Shown piece by piece: positions 1 to 7,759 of a stretch of DNA of 64,000 nt (positions are counted from its first letter, which is position 1; the number at the start of each line of letters is the position of its first letter). Position numbers and translations under genes: made by a program. The notes beneath the pieces were generated by a model. That model saw nothing but the letters and a program-made list of their open reading frames with translations. It was not told the DNA's origin and did no database searches. The stretch comes from Bifidobacterium breve (GTDB taxonomy: Bacteria; Actinomycetota; Thermoleophilia; Solirubrobacterales; Solirubrobacteraceae). The stretch spans positions 28,427 through 92,426 of the forward strand of contig CAMCVN010000004.1 of NCBI GenBank assembly GCA_945881845.1, written 5' to 3'.

Positions 1-2
1 AG

Positions 3-992
3 GCGAAAGATTTCAGGTTCATGAAGGACTGGGGCATGAAGATGCAGGTTGAAGACGCCCGCGCCGTGATCCTTCAGGCCAAGAAGCAGGGCAAGACCGT
101 GATCCTCGGCGGCCACTCGCTCGGCGCCTCGATGGCCGCCGCTTACGCCGCTTGGGATTTCAACGGCAAGCCCGGTTACAAGGACATCGCCGGCATCGTC
201 GCGATCGACGGCGGTCTGGCCGGAACCTTTGACGCGACCGACACGGCCGCAGGCGCCCGCGCCAGTCTTGCCAAGCTCGACGTCACTGCGGCCACCCCCG
301 ACGGCCCGTGGGCAAACCTGCTCGGCCTCACGGGCTTCGCTTGGGCAACAGGGCCGTTCGCCCAGATCGGCGCGCTTGCCGCGCTGAAGGCGCCGAACGC
401 ACTCTCGGTGCTTGCCTCCTTCCCGCTGCTCCCTTCATACCTGAAGGCTGATGTGCCGACGACGAACGAAGGCGCGCTCGGCTTCGCCTTCGACAACGAC
501 ACCTCGCCGAAGGCGCTCTCGCTGATTCAGGTTCGCGCCGGTCAGCTGGCGACGAGCGGCGATCCGCGCGGCTGGCAGAACGGCGAAGTGACGCCGGTGC
601 AGAACATCGCCAAAGGCTTTGCCGGCAACCAGTACGGCACCAACAGCGTTGACTGGTACTACCCGGCGCGACTGAACGTTGACACCGGCGGTGCCAGCTC
701 AATGGATCGCAACAGCCCGGCCGCCAAGGTGCTCGGGCTACGGGTATGGCACATCAAGGACGTCAACGTTCCCTACTACGCCTTCCAGACCTCGCTGAGC
801 GGCTCGCGCGACGGAGTTGTCAACGGCGCAAAGAACTTCGCAGCGCGCTCGAAGGTGCCAAAGAGCGGCCTTGTAATCGTTGACGCGAAGACAACGACAA
901 GCCACCTGGACCCGCTGCTGGCAGCGCCGGCAACGAACGATTTCCTCAAGACCGTGATTCCGTTCTTGAAGTCGAAGATCAAGACCCGTTGA
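3..992 (+). CDS. alpha/beta hydrolase, 5' end outside window
   Basis: The reading frame is open from the first bases, and the residues before the first ATG (position 21) read as normal protein, so the true start lies left of the window. The nucleophile elbow G-H-S-L-G-A appears near residue 33 of the visible part, a candidate acid in S-R-D-G-V-V-N near residue 265 and a candidate histidine in T-S-H-L-D-P near residue 298, which together give a plausible Ser-Asp-His triad of the alpha/beta hydrolase fold. The substrate cannot be told from sequence; an esterase or lipase-like role is possible. It is followed after 20 bases by a small membrane protein in the same direction. The fold call is firm; anything about localisation depends on the missing N-terminus. 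Confidence 0.8.
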   Translation, partial: AKDFRFMKDWGMKMQVEDARAVILQAKKQGKTVILGGHSLGASMAAAYAAWDFNGKPGYKDIAGIVAIDGGLAGTFDATDTAAGARASLAKLDVTAATPDGPWANLLGLTGFAWATGPFAQIGALAALKAPNALSVLASFPLLPSYLKADVPTTNEGALGFAFDNDTSPKALSLIQVRAGQLATSGDPRGWQNGEVTPVQNIAKGFAGNQYGTNSVDWYYPARLNVDTGGASSMDRNSPAAKVLGLRVWHIKDVNVPYYAFQTSLSGSRDGVVNGAKNFAARSKVPKSGLVIVDAKTTTSHLDPLLAAPATNDFLKTVIPFLKSKIKTR

Positions 993-1012
993 GCATTCGA
1001 TAAGCTTTCGGC

Positions 1013-1306
1013 GTGACCTTCCGAGTCCTCGCCGTACTCCCAGCTTCAGCCGTCAGCGTGCTGCTGCTTGCCCCGGCTGCGCTCGCCGCGACGCCACAGG
1101 AGCCGATCAGCGGCGAAGGAACCTACGGTGCGGCCACCGACCGCGTCGTGACGATGACGGGCTTCATGGTTATCGCCTTCTTCCCACTCTTCATCCTCTG
1201 CATGAGCCTGCTTCAGTGGCGCCTAGAGAAGCGCAAAGAGGCTCGCAAAGACGCCGCCAAGCGTCTCAAGGCTGCAGCCGGCGACAGCTGGCAAGCCGGC
1301 TGGTAG
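1013..1306 (+). CDS. small membrane protein of unknown function
   Basis: A 97-residue protein starting at GTG. Residues 1-25 form a hydrophobic leader ending in A-L-A-A, like a signal peptide. A second hydrophobic stretch at about 46-66 is followed by a strongly charged, Lys/Arg-rich tail (E-K-R-K-E-A-R-K), which would sit in the cytoplasm. The topology suggests a type I single-pass protein after cleavage, or a two-pass protein if uncleaved. No family is recognised. It lies 20 bases after the hydrolase and may be co-transcribed. Its stop is 8 bases from the convergent stop of the next gene. Confidence 0.55.
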   Translation: MTFRVLAVLPASAVSVLLLAPAALAATPQEPISGEGTYGAATDRVVTMTGFMVIAFFPLFILCMSLLQWRLEKRKEARKDAAKRLKAAAGDSWQAGW

Positions 1307-1314
1307 CACTTCTC

Positions 1315-2067
1315 TTAGGCGCTGATCGCGGCGACGTCGCCGATCTCACCGAAGCTGACCGTGCGGCGTTCGCAGGCACGATCGAAGAGTCGTTCGAATG
1401 AGTTGACGGCGCGGCTGTCGTCAAGGTCGCTAGGGCGCAGATCGACGCGCAGCAGCGGCGCCTCCTGAGCGGCGCGTGCACTCCAGCGGCTGATGTTCTT
1501 CGCGCTGACCGCGCGCGGCATCGCCACTCCCCTAGCGCCGGTCAGCGGCGTGTGCAGGCGCGACTCGGAGATCCACCACTTGAAGCGCGTGGCAAGCGAC
1601 TGATGGAGCGCCGCCGTGTAGCCGTAGCCAGGCGCGACGAAGCCCTCAGGCTCAAGGTCGGCGAGATGAAGGATGCGGCGACCAGCGCTGAGCGCACGCC
1701 TTGTCTCGGCCGGATCCAGGCTGGCGAACTCAGAGGCGCCCGAGCGCAGTCCGGCGCGATGCCATAGCCGTGGCCGCGCCTGGCGCGGGCGGTCGACGTT
1801 GCAGAGGCCGAGCTGTGCCACGCAGGCCCCGGCGTTGCGCTGCTCTGAGAGCCATTCGACGAGGCCATCGCTGAGGTGGTTAACCGGGTGAAGATCGGGC
1901 GCGGGCACTACCAACAATGTTGTCCGCTCAATTCCCTGGTCGGCGAGCCAGTCGCAGATCAGCGCGACGCGCTCAAAGCAATGCGGCTTGATGTCGTGGA
2001 TCGTGACGCTGATCTGGTCGCGCCGCTCAGCTCCAGTGGAGGGCCGCCGCAGGGTCGTCGCGTTCAT
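1315..2067 (-). CDS. DUF2334-like polysaccharide deacetylase family protein
   Basis: A 250-residue protein. It begins with I-S-V-T-I-H-D-I-K-P, the usual first strand of the NodB/DUF2334 fold in which the Asp binds metal, followed by a predicted helix and T-T-L-L-V-V-P. The second motif, normally an H-G-x-x-H type sequence, is poorly kept here (L-G-L-C-N-V-D), so the metal site may be changed or the protein may not act as a deacetylase. Its ATG overlaps the stop of the upstream glycosyltransferase by 4 bases, so the two are almost certainly translated together. A role in maturing a glycan or glycolipid made by its partner is inference. Confidence 0.65.
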   Translation of the reverse strand: MNATTLRRPSTGAERRDQISVTIHDIKPHCFERVALICDWLADQGIERTTLLVVPAPDLHPVNHLSDGLVEWLSEQRNAGACVAQLGLCNVDRPRQARPRLWHRAGLRSGASEFASLDPAETRRALSAGRRILHLADLEPEGFVAPGYGYTAALHQSLATRFKWWISESRLHTPLTGARGVAMPRAVSAKNISRWSARAAQEAPLLRVDLRPSDLDDSRAVNSFERLFDRACERRTVSFGEIGDVAAISA

Positions 2068-4370
2068 GCCGCGATCGCCTCAGCTTGACTAACGTGACGA
2101 TCGAGCGCCCTGCTGTAGCCATCGGCGAGGCGCGTTAGCGAGGCTGTCCAAGTCCGCTCAGCAACATTCTCGAGCCCCCCGCGCGCGAGCCGCTGGGCGA
2201 GTAGCGGCTGGCTCGCCAGCGAGCAGAGCGCCTCAGCCAGCAGCTCGGCGTCGGCCGGGCGAAGCAGCCCCGACACACCGTCGCTGACGATCCCGCTCGG
2301 GCCGCCCTCATCGACGGCAACGATCGGCAGTCCGCTTGCCTGGGCCTCCAGCAGCACCTGCCCGAAGGTGTCTGTGCGGCTGGCAAAAAGGAAGGCGTCG
2401 GCGCTGGCGTAGGCGCGCGCCAGCTCGTCACCTTCGAGCCAGCCGAGAAAGGTTGCATGCTCTCCGAGGCGTTCACGCAGCAGCTCCTCCTCCGGGCCGC
2501 CGCCAGCCAAGCAGAGGTGCAGCCTTGGGTCGCGGAGGCGCGCTGCCGCGAATGTTTCGGCCAACAGATCGGCGCCCTTCTCGAGCGTCAGGCGGCCAGC
2601 GTAGAGCACGTTTACGCGCGCGTCCGCTCGCGAGTAGAAGCCATCGTCGCGCAGCAGCGGGCTAAAGCGACCGGTATCCACGCCGCGATCCCAGCGACCG
2701 ACCTTGTCGGCTTCAACTCCAAGTTCGTTTAGCGCAGTGTCCGACGCTTCGCTCGGTGAGAGGACGACGTCGCAGCGGCCGTAGAAGGCGGAGAGGGCGG
2801 CACGCACGGCCCACTCCAACCGTTGGTCGCCGCCGCGGAGGGCGGCGTAGCTGGCAAGTTCGGTGTGATAACTGCCGACGACCGGCAGGTTGATCAGATG
2901 GCCGACGACTGCGCCGGAGATTCCACACGGCCCGGGGGCGCAGACGTGGATCAGGTCGTAGCGGCCCTCGGCGAGTGCTTCGACGATTCCCGGCATCGAG
3001 GGAACGCCGATTTTCATTCCTTCGTAGAGCGGAAGGTCAACGTCGCGAACCGACGGCAGCCGCCGGTCAACGTTGGGGTCGGTTCCGATCACCTCGACTT
3101 CAAAGCCTGGAACCCCCCGCGCGCGCAGCTCCTCCAGCGTGTGCGTAACGCCGTGCATCGAGCCGACGCCGTCAGCCATCAAGGCGACCCGCGGTAGCTC
3201 TTCCTGACGGCCGACCAACTTGCCCTTCTCACGGCCGAGAAAAGCCGCCGCTGGCGCGTATGGAAGCACCGGGACGGCCGCGTCGAAGAGATCTTGAGCG
3301 GCCTCCAAGTAGCCGCTCTGGCGATTAACTGCTTCGACCGTTCTGTCGACCGCGGCGCTGAGGCGGCGCTCATGGACGTGGCGGGCGTGCCGATAGAAGT
3401 CTGCGTGGCTGCGATCATCGCTCTGCAATACGGCGACCAGCTCAGCAGCGCTGAGGTTGCCAAGACCAACTGCCGCGAGGTGCGTGCCGATCAGCGCGCG
3501 CCCATCGTCGGGGCCGAGGTCGCCGCCACCTTCCGGGTCGCGCTGATCTGCCTCACGCATGAAGCGGCTAACGAGCGACATCACACGGGCGGGATCAATC
3601 TTGCCCGCGCCCTCGCAGCCGAGCGTCCGTGCCGCCAGCGCGAGCGCAGCATGGGCCCACTTCTCGGCGCTGCCCTGCTCGCCACGGGCTTGCGCGTTGC
3701 CGCGACGGATCTGCGCGAGGAACTCTTCGACCGTCGCTACCGCTGGCGTCTCGGTGAAGGTTCGACCGATGTCGACGCCGGCATGATCGTCGCTGCCGCC
3801 AACGCCAACGCCGCCGTGAGTCTCGATGTAGATCGCGGCCGGCTCGTTGAGCTCACGTGCGCGCGAGCCGTTGCGCGTCTCCCAGACCGGAAAAAGCTCC
3901 GCTAGGCGGCGCCGGTGGCCCGGCGTTAGCGGCGCGCGCACTGCGTAGAACGGATGCGCCAGTGCGCAGGCGATCTCATTTTCGAAGAGGTAGCCAGCGC
4001 AACTAACGATGTCATCGGAGTGGGCCTGCAACCACTCGTGGTCGTCAACCGTAATCCCCCAGCAGAGGACGTGAGCTGCATGCGGCTCGCCTTTGAACCG
4101 CGCCGTCAATTCAACCGAGATGAAGACGTCCGGCCGGTCGGCGATCTCAAGTGCACCGTCGATCGTGTCGTGGTCGGAGATCGTTACGAAATCCATCCCG
4201 CGGCGCTTCGCCAGCTCGTAGACCTCTTCCGGCGGAGTTGCGCATTCCGGCAAGCCGAGCGCATTTTGAACTCCCAGTGACGCGATCGCAGATGCGGTCG
4301 AGTGGCAGTGAAGGTCTGCTCGCGAAAAGAGCTCACGCTCTACCCCTAACGAAGCTGGTTGATTGCTCAT
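2064..4370 (-). CDS. PHP-domain / GT4 glycosyltransferase fusion
   Basis: A 768-residue fusion. Residues about 15-270 are a PHP metallo-phosphoesterase domain: D-L-H-C-H-S near 20, S-D-H-D-T-I-D-G near 62, a conserved His in A-H-P-F-Y-A, and G-S-D-D-H-A-G near 195. Residues about 385-760 are a GT4 (GT-B) glycosyltransferase: V-L-Y-A-G-R-L-T-L-E-K-G donor-site motif, L-A-G-G-G-P, and the C-terminal E-x7-E type motif in F-G-Q-V-L-L-E-A-Q-A. The middle has an N-terminal Rossmann half with G-M-K-I-G-V-P. PHP domains hydrolyse phosphoesters and GT4 enzymes move nucleotide-sugar residues, for example mannose to lipid acceptors. The fusion suggests phosphatase and transferase steps on one substrate, an inference. 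ATG start at 4370; operonic with the DUF2334 gene. Confidence 0.85.
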   Translation of the reverse strand: MSNQPASLGVERELFSRADLHCHSTASAIASLGVQNALGLPECATPPEEVYELAKRRGMDFVTISDHDTIDGALEIADRPDVFISVELTARFKGEPHAAHVLCWGITVDDHEWLQAHSDDIVSCAGYLFENEIACALAHPFYAVRAPLTPGHRRRLAELFPVWETRNGSRARELNEPAAIYIETHGGVGVGGSDDHAGVDIGRTFTETPAVATVEEFLAQIRRGNAQARGEQGSAEKWAHAALALAARTLGCEGAGKIDPARVMSLVSRFMREADQRDPEGGGDLGPDDGRALIGTHLAAVGLGNLSAAELVAVLQSDDRSHADFYRHARHVHERRLSAAVDRTVEAVNRQSGYLEAAQDLFDAAVPVLPYAPAAAFLGREKGKLVGRQEELPRVALMADGVGSMHGVTHTLEELRARGVPGFEVEVIGTDPNVDRRLPSVRDVDLPLYEGMKIGVPSMPGIVEALAEGRYDLIHVCAPGPCGISGAVVGHLINLPVVGSYHTELASYAALRGGDQRLEWAVRAALSAFYGRCDVVLSPSEASDTALNELGVEADKVGRWDRGVDTGRFSPLLRDDGFYSRADARVNVLYAGRLTLEKGADLLAETFAAARLRDPRLHLCLAGGGPEEELLRERLGEHATFLGWLEGDELARAYASADAFLFASRTDTFGQVLLEAQASGLPIVAVDEGGPSGIVSDGVSGLLRPADAELLAEALCSLASQPLLAQRLARGGLENVAERTWTASLTRLADGYSRALDRHVSQAEAIAA

Positions 4371-4473
4371 GAGCGCTATTTTCCCTGCAAACGGGTGTAT
4401 TTCGTGAAGATTATGTCGCCCTAACGTGACGATGCGGTGAGCGCGGCGGCCAGCGCTGGGCTAATCTCGGCCG

Positions 4474-6459
4474 ATGGCGACTTACCTCGTAACGGGCGCG
4501 ACAGGATTCATCGGCCGCAACCTCACGCAGCGCCTCTTGGCGCGCGGCGGCACGGTTCACGCGATTGTTCGCGAAAGCTCACGCGAACGTTTCGAAGCAA
4601 CCGCGCAGCACTGGCCGGGCGGCGAGAATCTGAAGGTCGTCAGCGGCGACCTGCTAGAGCCGCGCATGGGCGTCAGCGAAGAGTGGATAGGCGAGCATCG
4701 CGGCAAGATCGACCACGCATTCCACCTCGCTGCGATCTACGACATGACGGCCTCGGAGGCTCGCAACGAGGAGCTCAACACCGGCGGCACCGCCCACCTC
4801 TTGGAGTTGGTCGTCGAGCTTCAGCCGGGCACGCTCCACCATGTTTCATCGGTCGCCGTCGCCGGCTCCTACGAGGGCGTCTTCACGGAGCAGATGTTCG
4901 ACGAAGGACAGGCGCTGCCGTCGCCATACCACCGCACCAAGTTCGAGTCCGAGAAGCTGGTGCGTGAGCTGAGCGCAGTGCCGTGGCGGATCTACCGGCC
5001 GGCAGTTGTGATCGGCGATTCGCGGACCGGCACGATCGACAAGGTCGACGGCCCCTACTACTTCTTCAAGGCGATCCGCCGCGCGCGCAACGTGCTCCCC
5101 TCCTGGCTGCCTCTGATTGGGCCTGAGATCGGCGAGACGAACATCGTGCCGGTTGATTTCGTCGCCGACGCGCTCGTTGAGATCGCTCACAAGCCAGGGC
5201 TCGACGGCAGCGCCTTCCACCTTGCATCGCCGCAGATGATCTCCTCGGCCGAAGCACTCAATGATTTCGCCAAGGCCGCCAACGCCCCTCACCTTGCGTT
5301 GCGACTGCCGCCCGGCCCGCTCGACCCACTGACGGCACAGACCAACGCGCTGCTTCGATCGCTGCCTGGCGTGACAACCGTTGCCGAAACGGTGCTCGAC
5401 GAGTTCGGCATTCCGCCCGAGGTAATCGAACACACCGGCTTCACCTGCTCGTTCGACACAACGCAGACCAATGCGGCGCTCGCTGGCAGCGGCATTGAAG
5501 TCCCGCCTCTGGCGGATTACGCGCAGGTGATCTGGGACTACTGGGAGAACCACCTCGACGCCGGTGGCTTCGCCAGCAGCTCGCTACGCGCAGCGCTGAA
5601 CGGGCGAACCGTCGTGATCACCGGCGGTTCAAGCGGCATCGGCCGCTCGGCGGCTTTGGAGATCGCTGCCGCCGGCGGCACGCCGCTGCTGGTAGCGCGC
5701 TCGCTCGACAAACTTGAAGAGGTCAAGGCCGAAATCGAACTGGCCGGTGGCAGCGCCTACTGCTACTCAGCCGACCTCTCGGACATGGAATCGATCGACG
5801 AGCTCGTCACGACGATCCTCTCGCAGCACGCCTCGATCGACATGATCGTCAACAACGCTGGCCGTTCGATTCGCCGTTCGATGGCCAACAGCCTCGACCG
5901 CTTTCACGATTACGAGCGGACGATGCAGCTCAACTACTTCGGCGCAATCCGCCTCGTGATGGGCTTCATTCCGCACATGCAGCAGCGCCGCTTCGGCCAC
6001 GTCGTCAACGTCTCATCGATCGGCGTTCAGGCCAGCCCGCCTCGCTTCAGCGCATACGTCGCTTCCAAGGCTGCGCTCGATGCTTGGACTCGGGTCGTCA
6101 GCTCGGAGCTGATCGGCGACAACATCACCTTCACGACGATCCACATGCCGCTGGTGCGCACGCCGATGATCGCGCCGACGAAGATGTACGACCACTTCCC
6201 GGCGATCTCACCGGACGAGGCTGGCTCGATGGTCTGTGACGCGCTGCAGCGCAAGCCAAAGCAGATCAACACGAAGCTTGGAACCGTCGCCGAGGTCGGT
6301 TACGCGCTGGCGCCGAAGCTCCTCGACCAGGTCCTCAACGCCGCCTTCCGCGTCTTCCCCGAGTCGGCGGCATCCTCGGGCCGCGACGCCGCACCTGAGC
6401 AGAAGGCCAGTATTGAACAGATGGCGATGGCGAACCTGATGAAGGGCGTTCACTGGTAA
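4474..6459 (+). CDS. two-domain SDR, fatty acyl-CoA reductase-like
   Basis: A 661-residue protein made of two short-chain dehydrogenase domains. The N-terminal extended-SDR half carries the cofactor motif T7-G-A-T-G-F-I-G14 and the catalytic pair Y152-x3-K156. The C-terminal classical-SDR half carries T383-G-G-S-S-G-I-G390, N-N-A-G, and Y528-V-A-S-K532. Both active sites look complete. This size and order match mycobacterial-type fatty acyl-CoA reductases (Rv3391 family), which reduce acyl-CoA to aldehyde or alcohol for wax or lipid synthesis; that assignment is by architecture and not certain. It is followed 78 bases later by a Rieske oxygenase in the same direction. Confidence 0.8.
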   Translation: MATYLVTGATGFIGRNLTQRLLARGGTVHAIVRESSRERFEATAQHWPGGENLKVVSGDLLEPRMGVSEEWIGEHRGKIDHAFHLAAIYDMTASEARNEELNTGGTAHLLELVVELQPGTLHHVSSVAVAGSYEGVFTEQMFDEGQALPSPYHRTKFESEKLVRELSAVPWRIYRPAVVIGDSRTGTIDKVDGPYYFFKAIRRARNVLPSWLPLIGPEIGETNIVPVDFVADALVEIAHKPGLDGSAFHLASPQMISSAEALNDFAKAANAPHLALRLPPGPLDPLTAQTNALLRSLPGVTTVAETVLDEFGIPPEVIEHTGFTCSFDTTQTNAALAGSGIEVPPLADYAQVIWDYWENHLDAGGFASSSLRAALNGRTVVITGGSSGIGRSAALEIAAAGGTPLLVARSLDKLEEVKAEIELAGGSAYCYSADLSDMESIDELVTTILSQHASIDMIVNNAGRSIRRSMANSLDRFHDYERTMQLNYFGAIRLVMGFIPHMQQRRFGHVVNVSSIGVQASPPRFSAYVASKAALDAWTRVVSSELIGDNITFTTIHMPLVRTPMIAPTKMYDHFPAISPDEAGSMVCDALQRKPKQINTKLGTVAEVGYALAPKLLDQVLNAAFRVFPESAASSGRDAAPEQKASIEQMAMANLMKGVHW

Positions 6460-6490
6460 ACCCCCGCGCGACGGGCTAGCATTTCTATTC

Positions 6491-6506
6491 CTGACTTTGT
6501 CGTCAG
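6491..6506. promoter_or_regulatory. inverted repeat upstream of the Rieske oxygenase gene
   Basis: CTGAC-TTTGTC-GTCAG is a 5-bp inverted repeat with a 6-bp centre, 31 bases before the start of the oxygenase gene and followed by another CTGAC. Its position between the start codon and the preceding gene suits an operator. The TetR-type gene at 12050-12625 could be its regulator, but nothing in the sequence proves this. Confidence 0.3.
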
Positions 6507-6537
6507 TAGTCTGACGCGTTACCGAGGAGCGAGAGAG

Positions 6538-7710
6538 ATGCCCGAAGTTGCCTTCCCCTTCACAGCAGCCGACGTAGAGCGCACCTGCACGCGCCTCTCC
6601 GAAGCAACGATGCTGCCAGGCAGCGCCTTCACCGACCCGTCGGTTCTTGACTGGGAGCAGAAGAACTTCTTCCAGTCCGGCTGGGTCTGCGTCGGCCACA
6701 CCGGCCAGCTGCGTGAGCGCGGTCAGTACATCTCAGCCCAAGTAGGCTCAACCAGCGTGCTCGTCGTTGCAGACGATGATGCTCTGCCGCGCGCCTTCAT
6801 CAACAGCTGCCGCCACCGCGGCGCAAAGATTGTTGACGAGCCGGAAGGCCAGGTTCGCCGCCTTCGCTGCTCCTACCACGCCTGGTCGTACGGCTTCGAC
6901 GGCTCGCTTACAAACGCGCCGTTCACCGACGACCTCGACAACTTTGACGCAAGTTGCATGGGCCTGCTGCCGGTTGACCTCGCGGTCGTCGAGGGGCTCG
7001 TGCTGATCGACCTCTCGGGTGAGGCTGGCCCACCGGCCGAACACATCGGTGACCTCGCCGAAAGGCTCGCGCAGTACCGCCTCAGCGAACTCAACCGCGG
7101 CGCCAAGGTTGTCTACGAGGTGAACGCGAACTGGAAGACGATCGTCGAGAACTACAGCGAATGCCTTCACTGCCCCGGCATCCACCCCGAACTGAACCGT
7201 CTGTCGCACTACTTGACCGGCGAGACGATGAGCGGCGACGGCGACTGGTGCGGCGGCTCGATGGACTTGGCCGAGGACGCCGAGACGATGGGCAAGAATG
7301 GTGGCGGCAACCACCGCGAGCCGATCGAAGGCCTCGGCGAAGCGGACCTGCGCACGGTCCTCTACTTCACGATCTTCCCTAACGCGATGGTCTCGCTTCA
7401 CCCCGATTACGTGATGCTGCACACGCTCTGGCCGAAGGCGCCAAACCGCACCGAAGTGACCTGCGAATGGCTCTTTGAGGACCGCACGATCGCCGCAGCC
7501 GATTTTGACCCAAGCGACGCCGTCGAGTTCTGGGATCAAGTCAACCGCGAAGACTGGGGCGTCTGCGAACTGACCCAGAAAGGTCTCGGCGACGGCACGC
7601 TGCCAGCCGGCCGCTACACGAAGCAGGAGGATGTAGGTCACAAGTTCGACGTGATCGTCGCCCACCGCTACCTCGAAGCACTCGGCGCAGCGATCCCTGC
7701 CCGCAATTAA
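6538..7710 (+). CDS. Rieske-type non-heme iron oxygenase, alpha subunit
   Basis: A 390-residue oxygenase subunit. The Rieske [2Fe-2S] ligands are C91-x-H93 and C111-x2-H114. The mononuclear iron site is seen as N-Y-S-E-C-L-H211-C-P-G-I-H216, with the third, acidic ligand expected in the region around D-P-S-D-A-V-E-F-W-D. This layout is typical of the group that includes choline, carnitine and stachydrine/glycine-betaine oxygenases (GbcA/CntA type) as well as aromatic-ring hydroxylases. A good GAGGAG Shine-Dalgarno precedes the ATG. The following amine-type ABC importer and the BetI-like regulator favour a quaternary-amine substrate; that is inference. No reductase partner is adjacent, so electrons must come from an unlinked ferredoxin reductase. 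Confidence 0.88.
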   Translation: MPEVAFPFTAADVERTCTRLSEATMLPGSAFTDPSVLDWEQKNFFQSGWVCVGHTGQLRERGQYISAQVGSTSVLVVADDDALPRAFINSCRHRGAKIVDEPEGQVRRLRCSYHAWSYGFDGSLTNAPFTDDLDNFDASCMGLLPVDLAVVEGLVLIDLSGEAGPPAEHIGDLAERLAQYRLSELNRGAKVVYEVNANWKTIVENYSECLHCPGIHPELNRLSHYLTGETMSGDGDWCGGSMDLAEDAETMGKNGGGNHREPIEGLGEADLRTVLYFTIFPNAMVSLHPDYVMLHTLWPKAPNRTEVTCEWLFEDRTIAAADFDPSDAVEFWDQVNREDWGVCELTQKGLGDGTLPAGRYTKQEDVGHKFDVIVAHRYLEALGAAIPARN

Positions 7711-7722
7711 GCGAATTCCCGG

Positions 7723-7752
7723 TTGACAGCGAACCCCGCTGGAAGGTAGAAG
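7723..7752 (+). promoter_or_regulatory. candidate promoter of the ABC importer operon
   Basis: TTGACA at 7723-7728 is a perfect -35 hexamer; TAGAAG at 7747-7752 lies 18 bp downstream and is a fair -10. Transcription would begin about 7759-7760, at or next to the proposed CTG start of the binding-protein gene, which implies a leaderless or nearly leaderless message. Confidence 0.4.
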
Positions 7753-7759
7753 TACACCT

